A stretch of 64,000 nt of DNA from Hymenobacter sp. GOD-10R (GCF_035609205.1 NZ_CP141184.1:62001-126000); one strand, 5' to 3'; positions 34,563-44,562 are shown, numbered from the stretch's first letter. The notes: generated by a model from the letters alone, not told the origin. A program made the numbers and translations.

Positions 34563-36410
34563 ATGAAGAAATTTCTAGTACCCGTTGCCGCAATTACGCT
34601 TTCGTTGGTTTCATTTAGGCTTCCATTTACCTTGAATCCGACGACTGCGCCTGTGACCGATTCCTTCACGCTTGCCGACCCGAACACCACCGACGAAGTA
34701 CCACAAGACCATAAAATGGTCATTTATCAGATGATGACGCGTCTGTTTGGCAACAAGACGAGCGTCAACAAGACGCATGGTACTATTGCTGAAAACGGCG
34801 TTGGCAAATTCAACGACATCACGGATACCGCGCTTCAGGCCATCAAAGAGCTAGGGGTAACCCACGTGTGGTACACCGGGGTGCTGGAGCACGCCACCAT
34901 GACCGACTACACGCAGTATGGCATAGCCCTCGACGATGCCGACGTGGTGAAAGGCCGGGCCGGCTCCCCGTACGCTGTGAAGGATTACTACGACGTGAGC
35001 CCCGACCTAGCCGTGAACGTGAAGGAGCGCATGGCCGAGTTTGAATCGCTGGTGAAGCGCACCCATACCAACGGCTTAAAGGTCTTGGTCGACTTCATTC
35101 CTAATCACGTAGCGCGCTCTTACAAGTCGGATGCGAAACCAGCCGGTGTGGTAGACCTAGGGGAGCAGGACGACAAAGCCAAAGCCTTCGCGCCCAACAA
35201 CAACTTCTACTACATCCCTGGCAAAGCCTTCGTAGTGCCGGCCGGAGCAAATCCGCTCGGGGCGGCCATGGGGCCGAAGGAAGACAATAAGTACTTCGAG
35301 ATGCCCGCCAAAGCCACCGGCAACGATGTGTTTTCGGAGCACCCGTCGATCAACGACTGGTACGAAACGGTAAAGCTCAACTACGGCGTTGATTACCAGA
35401 ACAATCGGCAACACCACTTCGCGCCGGTACCGGACACGTGGAAGAAGATGCGTGACATCCTGGTATTCTGGACGCGCAAAGGGGTGGATGGCTTTCGTTG
35501 CGACATGGCCGAAATGGTGCCCATCGAGTTTTGGGCCTACGTCATTCCCGAAATCAAGAAGATCAACCCCAACATCGTGTTCATCGGCGAGGCTTACAAT
35601 CCGCAGGTGTACCGGCAATACTTGGAGCAGGGTAAGTTCGACTTCTTGTATGATAAAGTAGGGCTCTACGACGGCTTGCGCCGCCTCATGCGGGGCGAAG
35701 GCACCACGGAAGACATCACAAAGGTGTGGCGGGAGGAAAGCCGCGGCTTCGGCTCGCATATGCTGCGCTTTCTGGAAAACCATGACGAGCAGCGGATTAC
35801 CTCGCCCGATTTTGCCACCGACCCACGCACCGCCATTCCGGCCATGACGGTTACGGCAACCCTAGGGTCGGGGCCCGTGATGGTGTACTTCGGGCAGGAA
35901 GTTGGCGAGCCCGCCGATGGCAACGAAGGCTTCAGCACCCGCGACGGCCGCACCACCATTTTCGACTACTGGGGCGTACCCGAGCACCAGAAGTGGATGA
36001 ACGGCGGCAAATTTGACGGTGGCCGACTTTCGGCGGAGCAGAAGCACCTGCGCGACTTCTACGGCCGCTTGCTGCGCCTCAGTGCCAGCAGCGACGCCAT
36101 CCGCCGGGGACGCTTCTACGAGCTGCAAGCCGCCAACAACCTAGGCCAGGACTACGATGCGCACTCCGTGTACAGCTATCTGCGCTACACCGACCAGCAG
36201 AAACTGCTCATTGTGGTCAACTTCAGCCGCGACAAAACGCTGAAGCCCACAATCCGCCTTTCAAACGAAGCCAAGCAAGCCGCTAGGCTCGATCCTAACC
36301 GGTCGCTCACCTTCACTGACCTCCTGAATAACGCGCCGTCCACTGAAAGCCTCTCACTGACCCTAGCCCCACTCAGCGCTTATGTATTTGAGATTAAGCC
36401 GAAAGAGTAA
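34563..36410 (+). CDS. Exported GH13 alpha-amylase-family enzyme
   Basis: 615 residues with an N-terminal signal peptide. GH13 conserved regions: VDFIPNHVA, nucleophile Asp314 in GVDGFRCDMAE, acid/base Glu343 in FIGEAYN and Asp408 in FLENHDEQR. The C-terminal beta domain (about 520-612) ends in LAPLSAYVFEIK. Long insertions after VDFIPNHVA (residues about 185-290) distinguish it from the neighbouring GH13 enzyme. Predicted starch- or maltodextrin-acting enzyme of the periplasm. The transporter gene starts 73 bp downstream, consistent with one transcript. Confidence 0.88.
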   Translation: MKKFLVPVAAITLSLVSFRLPFTLNPTTAPVTDSFTLADPNTTDEVPQDHKMVIYQMMTRLFGNKTSVNKTHGTIAENGVGKFNDITDTALQAIKELGVTHVWYTGVLEHATMTDYTQYGIALDDADVVKGRAGSPYAVKDYYDVSPDLAVNVKERMAEFESLVKRTHTNGLKVLVDFIPNHVARSYKSDAKPAGVVDLGEQDDKAKAFAPNNNFYYIPGKAFVVPAGANPLGAAMGPKEDNKYFEMPAKATGNDVFSEHPSINDWYETVKLNYGVDYQNNRQHHFAPVPDTWKKMRDILVFWTRKGVDGFRCDMAEMVPIEFWAYVIPEIKKINPNIVFIGEAYNPQVYRQYLEQGKFDFLYDKVGLYDGLRRLMRGEGTTEDITKVWREESRGFGSHMLRFLENHDEQRITSPDFATDPRTAIPAMTVTATLGSGPVMVYFGQEVGEPADGNEGFSTRDGRTTIFDYWGVPEHQKWMNGGKFDGGRLSAEQKHLRDFYGRLLRLSASSDAIRRGRFYELQAANNLGQDYDAHSVYSYLRYTDQQKLLIVVNFSRDKTLKPTIRLSNEAKQAARLDPNRSLTFTDLLNNAPSTESLSLTLAPLSAYVFEIKPKE

Positions 36411-36483
36411 AAGCTAGCAGGATCCAGTTGAATAGGCGACAAGCATCTAAACTAACCCCCACCTAACCCCACCCCTTACTGAC

Positions 36484-37896
36484 ATGGCCACCAGCGTAGC
36501 GGCTCCTACGGATACCCGCGACAAACCCCGCCTGAGTTTCTGGCAAATCTGGAACATGAGCTTCGGCTTCCTAGGTATCCAGTTTGGCTTTGCCCTGCAA
36601 AACGCCAATGTGAGTCGCATCTTCGAGACGATGGGTGCCAAAACCGATGATATTGCCATCCTGTGGCTGGCGGCGCCAACCACGGGTTTGTTGGTGCAGC
36701 CTGTCATCGGGTATCTCTCCGACCGCACCTGGAGCCCACGGTGGGGTCGCCGTCGCCCGTTCTTCATGATTGGGGCCGTCTTGGCCTCTATTGCGTTGCT
36801 GGTGATGCCCAACGTAACAGCCCTCTGGATGGCAGCGGGCATGCTGTGGGTAATGGATTCGAGCATCAACGTGTCGATGGAGCCTTTCCGGGCACTGGTA
36901 GGCGACTTGCTACCATCGGAGCAGCGTACGACAGGTTTTGCGGCTCAAACCTTCTTTATCGGGCTAGGTGCCATTGTGGCTTCGTCGCTGCCTTGGATAT
37001 TTACCAACTGGTTTGGTGTGCCCAATACAACGTCTGCCGGACAAATTCCTCCGTCGGTGCGGTATGCTTTCTACATAGGGGGCGTCGTGTTCTTCCTGGC
37101 TGTGCTTTGGACGGTGCTGCGCACGAAGGAATATCCGCCCGAAGACCTAGCTGCTTTCGAAGAAGAAAAGCAGCGCACCGCCGGTTTTCTCAATGGTCTG
37201 CGCGAGTCGTTCATGGGGATCTTTCAGATGCCTAAGACGATGCAACAGCTAGCCTTGGTGCAGTTTTTTACCTGGGTGGCGTTCTTTTCCGTCTGGATTT
37301 ATGCTGTGCCAGCAGTTACCAGCCACGTTTATCACGCCACCGATACCACTTCTAAGCTCTACAACGAGGGCGCCGACTGGGTTGGGGTGTGCTTTTCGGT
37401 GTACAATGGAGTGTCGGGGGTAGGAGCGTTGCTGCTGCCCTTCATTGCCCGGGCCACGAGCCGCCGCTTCACGCACCTGCTCTGCTTAGTAGTTGGTGGG
37501 TTGAGCCTAATTTCTATCTACTTCATCCCGTCGCCGTCGTTACTGCTGCTGCCCATGGTTGGGCTGGGCTTTGCCTGGGCTAGCACGCTTTCTATGCCGT
37601 ATGCTATGCTGGCCGGCGCGTTGCCCGCCAACCGCATGGGCTACTACATGGGCGTGTTCAACTTTTTCATCGTGCTACCACAGATGTTTGCGAGCCTAGC
37701 TTTGGGCTTCGTAACCAAGAACTTATTTGGCGGTCAGAGCATCTACACACTGGTGTTAGGCGGTGTGTCGATGGTAATTGCTGGTCTGTTCTCCCTGCGC
37801 GTGCACGACGCCGACGACGTGCCGGCCACCGTGGAGCCAACCGTTCTAGCCAACCCCGCTTACGATTCGCCCATCGAAATGGACCCGCGTTTGTAG
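36484..37896 (+). CDS. SLC45-type MFS sugar transporter
   Basis: 470 residues with about 12 hydrophobic segments. The loop after TM2-3 reads [15 protein letters not shown], the hallmark of the SLC45 / GPH-related sucrose and maltose carriers, and the N-terminus has [22 protein letters not shown] proton-coupled uptake of maltose or maltodextrin across the inner membrane is the likely role, given two exported GH13 enzymes directly upstream. It may replace the SusCD-dependent route or act after it; no SusCD pair is present nearby. Confidence 0.85.
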   Translation: MATSVAAPTDTRDKPRLSFWQIWNMSFGFLGIQFGFALQNANVSRIFETMGAKTDDIAILWLAAPTTGLLVQPVIGYLSDRTWSPRWGRRRPFFMIGAVLASIALLVMPNVTALWMAAGMLWVMDSSINVSMEPFRALVGDLLPSEQRTTGFAAQTFFIGLGAIVASSLPWIFTNWFGVPNTTSAGQIPPSVRYAFYIGGVVFFLAVLWTVLRTKEYPPEDLAAFEEEKQRTAGFLNGLRESFMGIFQMPKTMQQLALVQFFTWVAFFSVWIYAVPAVTSHVYHATDTTSKLYNEGADWVGVCFSVYNGVSGVGALLLPFIARATSRRFTHLLCLVVGGLSLISIYFIPSPSLLLLPMVGLGFAWASTLSMPYAMLAGALPANRMGYYMGVFNFFIVLPQMFASLALGFVTKNLFGGQSIYTLVLGGVSMVIAGLFSLRVHDADDVPATVEPTVLANPAYDSPIEMDPRL

Positions 37897-37922
37897 CAAT
37901 CATCTGACCTAGGTCATGTGTC

Positions 37923-37959
37923 AAAAGCCCCAACGCTCTAGCTAAGCATTGGGGCTTTT
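37923..37959 (+). terminator. Terminator after MFS transporter
   Basis: AAAAGCCCCAA (37923-37933) pairs perfectly with TTGGGGCTTTT (37949-37959), with flanking A and T runs; 27 bp after the stop. Closes the starch-use block. Confidence 0.88.
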
Positions 37960-38143
37960 TCGTGAAAAAGCGAGACCGTTATTAGGTACTGAGTTGCACA
38001 TTACGCATTTATACGGATCTGATTTGCACAAAATTCAGCACTTGCCCAAGCAACACGCTCTCATGCACTAGCCGTATGCAGTTAGTATTAACTGGCTTGC
38101 GGCGCCCAAGGGCAGCAGCGGCCACCAATGCTTGTGGCTGTTT

Positions 38144-39241
38144 ATGTTGTTTCCTGCTATTTTCTTCGGCGTCTTCTTCGGACTGTTTGTTGTTTTCTTG
38201 CTGCTAGCGGTGCGTGCTCGACGGGCGCCTTGGCCAATTGAGGAGCGGCCTCGGGTGAGCATTCTCATTGCCGCGCGCAACGAAGCAGCCAACATTGAGC
38301 GGTGCCTGACCTCGCTCACGCAGCTCAACTACCCACCCGAGCAGCTTGAAATCCTGATCGGCGACGATGCTTCTACTGATGATACGGTCGCCGTTGTCGC
38401 GCGCTTTATCGCTGATAAGCCCCAGTTTAAGTTGCTCCTTATCCGGCACCGGCTGGGTACCGCCCGCGGCAAAAGCAACGTGCTAGCCCACCTGAGCCGG
38501 GCTGCCACGGCCGACTACTTCCTCATCACCGATGCCGACATGGCCTTGTCGCCCGATTGGGTGCAAACGATGCTGGCCGCGGCGCCAGAAGGTGTCGGCG
38601 TCGTGACGGGCGTAACGACGGCCGAAGGAGGCTTGTTCGGCCGTATGCAAGGCCTCGACTGGCTTTTCGGTCTGAACGTCATCCGCTTGCTGACCGACCT
38701 AGGTTGGCCCATCACGGCCGTTGGTAACAACATGCTCGTGACCCGCGCTGCCTACGAATCTATTGGCGGCTACGAAGCTCTCGCCTTCAGCATCACCGAA
38801 GATCTACAGCTTTTTGAGTACATCGTGGCCCAAGGGTGGGGCTTCCGCAACCTGGTTGATGGGCGAGTGCTCGGCGTATCGGTTCCTCAGCCTACGGTGC
38901 ACTGCTTGCTGCACCAGCGCAAGCGCTGGATGAAGGGTACCGGACGCCTGCCCTGGCAGCTCTCCGGTCTATTCGGGTTCTATGGCTTATTCTACATGGT
39001 ACTCTTTTGGCCGGGCTTGCTGCCACCGTTGTACGTAGCGAGCTTGTTTGCCGCTAAAGTGGTGATACAAACGCTTTTCCTGTTCCTAACGCTGCGGCAA
39101 GTCAACCGGCGCGAGTCTTTGCACGTGCTGGTGCTGTACGAGTTCTACCTAGCCATTATGTCTATCGCTGTGATTGGCTATACGCTGCTACCCGTCAAGA
39201 TTCAGTGGAAGGAGCGCCGCTACCGTTGGGCTGAGGGCTAG
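38144..39241 (+). CDS. Membrane glycosyltransferase family 2
   Basis: 365 residues from the ATG at 38144; a TTG at 38132 would add four. One N-terminal membrane helix, then a GT2 catalytic domain with ILIAARNEAANIERC, GDDASTDDT, the metal-binding TDADMA, ITEDLQL and the QRKRWMKG (QxxRW) motif. Three C-terminal hydrophobic segments follow. The layout resembles processive polysaccharide synthases and glycolipid or carotenoid glucosyltransferases of Bacteroidota; product unknown. Confidence 0.85.
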   Translation: MLFPAIFFGVFFGLFVVFLLLAVRARRAPWPIEERPRVSILIAARNEAANIERCLTSLTQLNYPPEQLEILIGDDASTDDTVAVVARFIADKPQFKLLLIRHRLGTARGKSNVLAHLSRAATADYFLITDADMALSPDWVQTMLAAAPEGVGVVTGVTTAEGGLFGRMQGLDWLFGLNVIRLLTDLGWPITAVGNNMLVTRAAYESIGGYEALAFSITEDLQLFEYIVAQGWGFRNLVDGRVLGVSVPQPTVHCLLHQRKRWMKGTGRLPWQLSGLFGFYGLFYMVLFWPGLLPPLYVASLFAAKVVIQTLFLFLTLRQVNRRESLHVLVLYEFYLAIMSIAVIGYTLLPVKIQWKERRYRWAEG

Positions 39242-39263
39242 GCCTGTTTTATTACTATAGGTA

Positions 39264-42200
39264 CTATGGGTGTACCAGCGTAATGCTCTGTAAGCGTGTG
39301 TTTTGACGTAACGTCAAGAGGTATAGCCCAGAATGTAGGAAGGAGACTTCCGGTAAGGTGAACGTGGTAGCGCCTCGCATTAAAGTAAGTGTACGGTACA
39401 CAATTACCCGGCCTAGGACGTCCGTGAGCTGCAAAATGGCCGGACCAGGTTGCTCAACGTCCAGGCGTACCGTAAGCTGGTTCTGAAAGGGATTGGGATA
39501 TGCTTGTAATTGCAGGCCTGTTGATTGAGAGAGACTTACTGGTAAAGGAGTAGCAGAGTTGGTACTCTGACCGAGCTGCTGAGCATCTACATAAATCCAG
39601 GGACCATAGCGGGGTAAGGCGCCCGTACCTCCTGTGCCTGCTAGGAGCATTGTCGATGCGAGTGAGGAAGCCGAACTGTATTCTAGCCGGGCGCGTACGC
39701 GTGTAGTACGCCCGGCCTTCGGAATGAGACTTTTCAACTCTGTGGGGTTGCTTGCGAGTAAGTCCGTCCAGGCTCCGCGCCCAGAGTAAGCAGTGGAATT
39801 CGTGGTGGAAGCTCCGGTTGAGAAAGGAATGCCATTGCCTACGGCCTCCCATACCAAGCGAGCCTCTACGCGCCCAAAGGCTGAGCGCGCTACAAGCCCT
39901 AGGCCTACTTGCGGCTCCTTAACATTGGTCTGCGCTAATGGAGTAATGAGGTCAGTATTGTAAAAGCGTAACCTGCCAAGCCGGCTTCCGCCTTCGTTGC
40001 CGAGGTACAGATAGGCTTTGCCTTGCTGCGCACGTGTCCCAACGTTGGTACTCCACGCGCCCACCAGCACATCCGCGTAGCCGTCGCCGTTCACGTCACC
40101 GGTACCAGTTACGCTAAAGCCAAAAAAATCGGTACTACCCCCTGTTTGTCCTGTCACAAATGTGTTTGGTGTAGAGCTTAGGCCTGCGCCAGAACCTAGG
40201 AACAGGTAAGCCCGGCCGCCAGCGCCTCCGACCGGTAGATAGGCTCCTACAAAAATGTCGGAGTATCCGTCGCCGTTTATGTCGCCGGCTCCTGCTACAC
40301 TTTGGCCAAAGAAGCCGGGGGCACTGCCACCAGGATTGTTGAGCGTTGAACTCGGAGTTGCGCTAGGCCCTATACGGCGCCCTAAGTACAAGTAGGCACG
40401 ACCATTGCCGCCGATAGCCTTGCTGGCACCGATGACAATATCGGCGTACCCATCGCCATTTACATCGCCGGCCCCAGCTACGCTACACCCAAACGAATCA
40501 TATGAAGTTGTAGGATCCGGGAATGATACACTTGGAGTAGTAGCAAGACCTGTGCTGCCTCCTAGGTACAAATAAGCCCGGCCTTGAAGATTGCTGGCGC
40601 CAGGGGCTCCAATAATGACATCGGCGTACCCATCGCCGTTCACGTCGCCCGCACTGGCCAAGCTACTGCCAAACACATCGTTGGTGGTCGCTGTCGGATC
40701 AAAGAGGGAGATGCTGGGCGTTGTCGGCAGCCCGGTGCTACTACCTAGGTACAAATAAGCTCGACCCTGACCAGTGGAGTTACCATCGGCACTGATCAGC
40801 ACATCGGCGTAGCCGTCGCCATTCACATCGCCCGCGCTGGCCACGCACTTCGCAAAATTATCACTGATCACGGCCAACGGGTCACGAAGGGCAAGTGTGG
40901 GTTGTGTGCTCACCCCGGTGCTAGTGCCCAGGTAGAGGTAAGCGCGGCCCTCACCGCTGGAGGCACCAGGCGCACTCACAACGATATCGGCGTAGCCATC
41001 GCCGTTTATGTCGCCCATGCCGGCTAGGCCGTAGCCAAATTGGTCATTGTTCGTTGATGTTGGATCAGGCAGCGTAATAGCTGCAGTGGTACCTAGGCCC
41101 GTGCGGCCACCCAGGTAGAGGTAAGCTCGCCCCTGCGAGCCAGCAGTTCGGAACGCCCCAATAAGCATATCGGCGTAGCCGTCGCCGTTTACGTCGCCGG
41201 CGCCGGCCACCGTATACCCAAAGGAGGCGGCCTCTGACGCCGTAAGCGACTCACTGGCACTCGTTAATACCGTGGCGGTGCTACCTAGGTAGAGGTGGGC
41301 ACTGCCATTGCTGTTGTTACTCCCCCAAGCCCCGATAAGAACATCGGCGTAGCCGTCGCCATTTACGTCGCCGGCGCCGGCCGCACTGAAGCCAAACTGG
41401 TCATAGTGTGCAGCCGTTGGATCATTGAGGGTTGTGCTTGGCACTGTGCTCACGCCCGCCGCGCTACCTAGGTACACGTAGGTGCGCCCCTGTAAATCGT
41501 TGGTACCAGGAGCTCCGATGAGCACGTCGGCATACCCATCGCCATTCACGTCGCCCGCACTGGCCACACATTGGCCAAAGTTCTTGTCTTCCGTAGCGGG
41601 GTTGGTCATGAGGGTGCTAGGTGTGGCGCTTAGGCCAGTGCTGCTGCCCAAGTACACGTAAGCACGGCCGCGCAAATCATCGGGGCGGTAGGTGCCTACA
41701 ACTACGTCGGCGTAGCCATCCCCATTCACGTCGCCGGCCCCGGCTGCACTAAAACCAAACTGATCACCGCTGGTAGCAGGGCTGCTGAGCGTACTGCTGA
41801 GCGCTGCGCTAAGGCCAGTGCTGCTACCTAGGTACAGGAAAGCAGCCCCTCGACCATCATAGTCGGGAGCACCAATGACTGCATCAGCGTACCCGTCCCC
41901 GTTTACATCACCCGCGGCGGCTACACTCCGACCAAAGCTGCCAGTGTTCGTCAATATCGATTGGGAAGTTGCGCTGACGCCCGTGCTGCTACCTAGGTAG
42001 AGGTAAGCGCGTCCTTGGCCTGTGTTGCCATCAGCGCCGATGAGTATATCGCCGTAGCCATCACCGTTCACATCGCCAATGCCAGCTACGCTACGCCCAA
42101 AAAGACTATTGGGAATCGCCGGATTGAACGTGGTGCTAGGAATAGCGCTCAAGCCCGTGCTGCTACCCAGATACAAGTACGCACTGCCTTGGTCCGCGTT

Positions 42201-43373
42201 AGTTCCCCACGCGCCCACCAGTACATCGGCGTAGCCGTCGCCGTTCACGTCGCCGGCACCCGCCACACTGAATCCAAATAGGCTGTACAGCGCCGCGGCG
42301 GGGTCTTGGAGCGTAGCAACAGGGGTTTTACTTAACCCATTGCTGCTGCCTAAAAATAAATAAGCACGTCCCTGGCTATTGCTGCCCGGAACGCCGACAA
42401 TGGCATCGGCGTACCCGTCGCCATTTACGTCACCGGCACCGGCTACACTGTAGCCGAACTGTCCACTGTAGTTTGGCGCCGGGTCGGTAAGCGTAGCGCT
42501 AGGTGTGCTGGCAAGCGGATCGATGGTGATGGGATACGTGGCATGCGCATCGTCTACTTCCAACGTCAATGCCTGGGTGTTATTCTGCCAAGCTAGGTGG
42601 GCCGGCAGTACACGCCCCGTGGCGTCCCAGGCCTGCAAGCCGGAATAACGGAGTACCGTTGAGTCGGTGTTGGTGGCGAAAGTAAGCGTTGTGCTGTCTT
42701 CTTTCTGTACGTGCAACTGCGTTTCAAGCCGTAGCAGTACTTGTAGCGGACCGGTTGAGCCTGGGCGTTGGGCTACTTGATAGTTTTGTCGCACGCCCGC
42801 CGGGGAGTTTACGTAATCGACCGCAAAAGCGGCTCCGTGGGCGTAGTGAATAGTGGTGTCGGTGGCGGTAGCAGAAGCAGTAGCCTGTGGATGAATGCTA
42901 ACCTGCCCGCGTCGACCAAGACCGCGCAGGATAAAGCGCACGTTCCAGGCTGGTGGCGTAGCCTGGTCCTCCTGGTGGAGCTGATTGGAAGGCGATGGAT
43001 GAGGTAAAAAGCTAGCAGCCGCTAGGGTGTAAGTGGCAGCTCCTAAGTGAGCCGTTAGGTGCTGGGCAGCGTTGGCCGCCAGGTGCGTAGTAGATTTTTC
43101 AGCTACTGGACTGAGAAAGTAGGAACGGCGCTGAATATCGGCTAAAGCGCCCGTTAGGCCCGCCGCAGAAGTGTCGACCGGCAAAAGAACTGGCCTATGG
43201 GGAGGCGTTTTGAACCGTAGTGAAGCTGAAAACCTAGGAATAGCTACTGTTCGTGGACTAACCGACGCAGTATGTACAGCCGCAATGGGGCTCTTAGCTA
43301 CAAAACTAGCAATGAGTACTAACGTGCTCAACACGCTTATTCCGCCCACGCGGAGGATAGTAGAAAAGTGCAT
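39264..43373 (-). CDS. Giant secreted FG-GAP repeat protein with T9SS sorting domain
   Basis: 1369 residues from the ATG at 43373. Signal peptide, then an N-terminal region of about 280 residues. Next comes an array of 14 FG-GAP / integrin-alpha-like repeats (DNA 40040-42480), each with GDVNGDGYAD or a close variant; DxNxDGxxD binds calcium. After it a non-repeat domain (about 1130-1280) and a C-terminal YPNPF...LTLVHP-type T9SS type A sorting domain. Fourteen repeats of 60-66 residues fit two seven-bladed propellers. Cell-surface or secreted adhesion or carbohydrate-binding role is inferred. Confidence 0.9.
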   Translation of the reverse strand: MHFSTILRVGGISVLSTLVLIASFVAKSPIAAVHTASVSPRTVAIPRFSASLRFKTPPHRPVLLPVDTSAAGLTGALADIQRRSYFLSPVAEKSTTHLAANAAQHLTAHLGAATYTLAAASFLPHPSPSNQLHQEDQATPPAWNVRFILRGLGRRGQVSIHPQATASATATDTTIHYAHGAAFAVDYVNSPAGVRQNYQVAQRPGSTGPLQVLLRLETQLHVQKEDSTTLTFATNTDSTVLRYSGLQAWDATGRVLPAHLAWQNNTQALTLEVDDAHATYPITIDPLASTPSATLTDPAPNYSGQFGYSVAGAGDVNGDGYADAIVGVPGSNSQGRAYLFLGSSNGLSKTPVATLQDPAAALYSLFGFSVAGAGDVNGDGYADVLVGAWGTNADQGSAYLYLGSSTGLSAIPSTTFNPAIPNSLFGRSVAGIGDVNGDGYGDILIGADGNTGQGRAYLYLGSSTGVSATSQSILTNTGSFGRSVAAAGDVNGDGYADAVIGAPDYDGRGAAFLYLGSSTGLSAALSSTLSSPATSGDQFGFSAAGAGDVNGDGYADVVVGTYRPDDLRGRAYVYLGSSTGLSATPSTLMTNPATEDKNFGQCVASAGDVNGDGYADVLIGAPGTNDLQGRTYVYLGSAAGVSTVPSTTLNDPTAAHYDQFGFSAAGAGDVNGDGYADVLIGAWGSNNSNGSAHLYLGSTATVLTSASESLTASEAASFGYTVAGAGDVNGDGYADMLIGAFRTAGSQGRAYLYLGGRTGLGTTAAITLPDPTSTNNDQFGYGLAGMGDINGDGYADIVVSAPGASSGEGRAYLYLGTSTGVSTQPTLALRDPLAVISDNFAKCVASAGDVNGDGYADVLISADGNSTGQGRAYLYLGSSTGLPTTPSISLFDPTATTNDVFGSSLASAGDVNGDGYADVIIGAPGASNLQGRAYLYLGGSTGLATTPSVSFPDPTTSYDSFGCSVAGAGDVNGDGYADIVIGASKAIGGNGRAYLYLGRRIGPSATPSSTLNNPGGSAPGFFGQSVAGAGDINGDGYSDIFVGAYLPVGGAGGRAYLFLGSGAGLSSTPNTFVTGQTGGSTDFFGFSVTGTGDVNGDGYADVLVGAWSTNVGTRAQQGKAYLYLGNEGGSRLGRLRFYNTDLITPLAQTNVKEPQVGLGLVARSAFGRVEARLVWEAVGNGIPFSTGASTTNSTAYSGRGAWTDLLASNPTELKSLIPKAGRTTRVRARLEYSSASSLASTMLLAGTGGTGALPRYGPWIYVDAQQLGQSTNSATPLPVSLSQSTGLQLQAYPNPFQNQLTVRLDVEQPGPAILQLTDVLGRVIVYRTLTLMRGATTFTLPEVSFLHSGLYLLTLRQNTRLQSITLVHP
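40040..42480 (-). repeat. Tandem ~190-bp coding repeats (14 FG-GAP units)
   Basis: The calcium-loop coding segment (GTCGCCGTTCACGTCGCC-like on the + strand) recurs at about 180-200-bp steps fourteen times. Nucleotide identity is strongest around the loop and weaker elsewhere, so the repeats are old but recombination between them is possible. It is also a likely place for assembly errors. Confidence 0.88.
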
Positions 43374-43430
43374 GCAATCGAATCTATAAACTATAATATA
43401 GTGGTATAAAATTAACAAATCGATCAGCAC

Positions 43431-43480
43431 TTATGCAAAGCGACCCTACACTGCTATAGCATAGGGCCGCTTTGCATAAA
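43431..43480. terminator. Hairpin between FG-GAP gene and HAD gene
   Basis: TTATGCAAAGCG(A)CCCTA (from 43431) pairs with TAGGG(C)CGCTTTGCATAA (to 43479), interrupted by one mismatch. It lies 25 bp beyond the HAD gene's stop on the minus strand and upstream of the FG-GAP gene. A-rich flanks give a T-run on that strand. Confidence 0.65.
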
Positions 43481-43505
43481 TACAGCTCGTAGGTTGTTCG
43501 TTGAC

Positions 43506-44156
43506 TTATAAAAGCGCCTTAATAAATGGGTCGGTGAAGTCGTGAGCGAAGTGCAGCACATTCGGGAAGGCCGCAAACTCGTGGACTTCGTGGGTAGTGG
43601 TGAGGACTACGGCCTTCATCCCCGCATTTTGAGCCGCCTCAGCACCCTTCGGTACGTCCTCAAACACAATGCATTCGTTAGGTGCTGCGTTGAGTAGGGC
43701 CGCCGCTTTTAGGAAGGTTTCGGGGTGTGGTTTGCTCAATACCACGTCGTCGGCGCTGACGATGGCCGTGAAGTAGTGCCGTATGTTGAGGTTATCCAGC
43801 ACAAAATCGATGTTGAACGGAATGGCGGCCGAGCCAATCGCCATCGGAATGCCTTGCTGATGCGCTTGCTCCAGGAACTCAGTCAAGCCCGGCAAGAGCT
43901 GCAAATGAGGCAGGAATTCTTGCTGATAGCGCTTTTCCTTCTCAAAGGATAGCTGCTCCATTTCTGCCGCCGTAAACCGATCGGCTCCGAACATACGCAC
44001 CAGCACTTCGCTGTTCTTGCCGTACATCTGTGGCTTCACCTCTTCCCAGCTAAAATTGCCACCTAGCTCTTGGTTAAATAAGGATTGCCAAGCCCGTGTA
44101 TGGTATTCCATATCGTGGATCATGGTGCCATTCATGTCGAAAATAAACGCTTTCAT
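43506..44156 (-). CDS. HAD-superfamily phosphatase, beta-phosphoglucomutase-like
   Basis: 216 residues from the ATG at 44156. HAD motif I is FIFDMNGTMIHD: nucleophile Asp7 is present, but the second, acid/base Asp of the usual DxDGT is Asn9. Motif II Ser is in AIGSAAIP, Lys in LSKPHPETF and motif IV acids in IVFEDVPKGAEAA. The helical cap is subclass IA, as in beta-phosphoglucomutase and GPH phosphatases. Substrate unknown; small sugar or nucleotide phosphates are usual. Confidence 0.83.
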   Translation of the reverse strand: MKAFIFDMNGTMIHDMEYHTRAWQSLFNQELGGNFSWEEVKPQMYGKNSEVLVRMFGADRFTAAEMEQLSFEKEKRYQQEFLPHLQLLPGLTEFLEQAHQQGIPMAIGSAAIPFNIDFVLDNLNIRHYFTAIVSADDVVLSKPHPETFLKAAALLNAAPNECIVFEDVPKGAEAAQNAGMKAVVLTTTHEVHEFAAFPNVLHFAHDFTDPFIKALL

Positions 44157-44562
44157 GCTATAGCTCGCTAATGGCGTTTGGACGCAAACGCCGGGTTCGT
44201 TCAGGGCAAAGTTCGGCCTTTTCGCCGCTTTCGCCATGCTATAGGCGGCTGCTCTGCCAGGCTGAGAACCGGCTTGGTGTGCTGCCGCTGAGGGTATAAT
44301 GCTGACAAATAGAGATTTAAAGAACCTTACATACCTGATGCCATCTTGCTGTAGTAGGCGTCAAAAAAGAAACCCCAGCTAAGCTAGCCGGGGCTTCCAA
44401 AGGAGAGAGAGGTGGAAGGTCGGAGTTTGTTTGGCCTTTACCAAACAGCTGATCAAGTTCGCCTCGGTTTCTTACCAATTGTCAGGCCTATAGCCTACTA
44501 CGATGCCTTCAGGCACGAATGCTTGGGCACTGCACAGCCGGAAGCTGTTTAGCTAAGGCTGG
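44157..44562. other. Gene-free stretch
   Basis: About 400 bp without a convincing gene. It holds one terminator-like hairpin (44369-44397). Between it and the HAD gene is a region whose 27 in-frame codons could extend the HAD protein but show no family similarity. Nothing else was recognised. Confidence 0.5.
44369..44397 (-). terminator. Terminator-like hairpin
   Basis: GAAACCCCAGCTA (44369-44381) pairs with TAGCCGGGGCTTC (44385-44397) at 11 of 13 positions with a 3-nt loop; followed by six Ts on the minus strand. Probably ends transcripts of the gene at 44563, though it lies about 165 bp past the stop. Confidence 0.6.

Noticed and set aside
35157..35783. 208-codon open frame antisense to the second GH13 gene
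   Set aside because: Shadow of a well-conserved coding strand; composition artefact, no start signal.
40040..42480. Regular repeats that could be taken for a CRISPR array
   Set aside because: Period is about 190 bp, in frame, encoding FG-GAP units; no short identical repeats with unique spacers and no cas genes.
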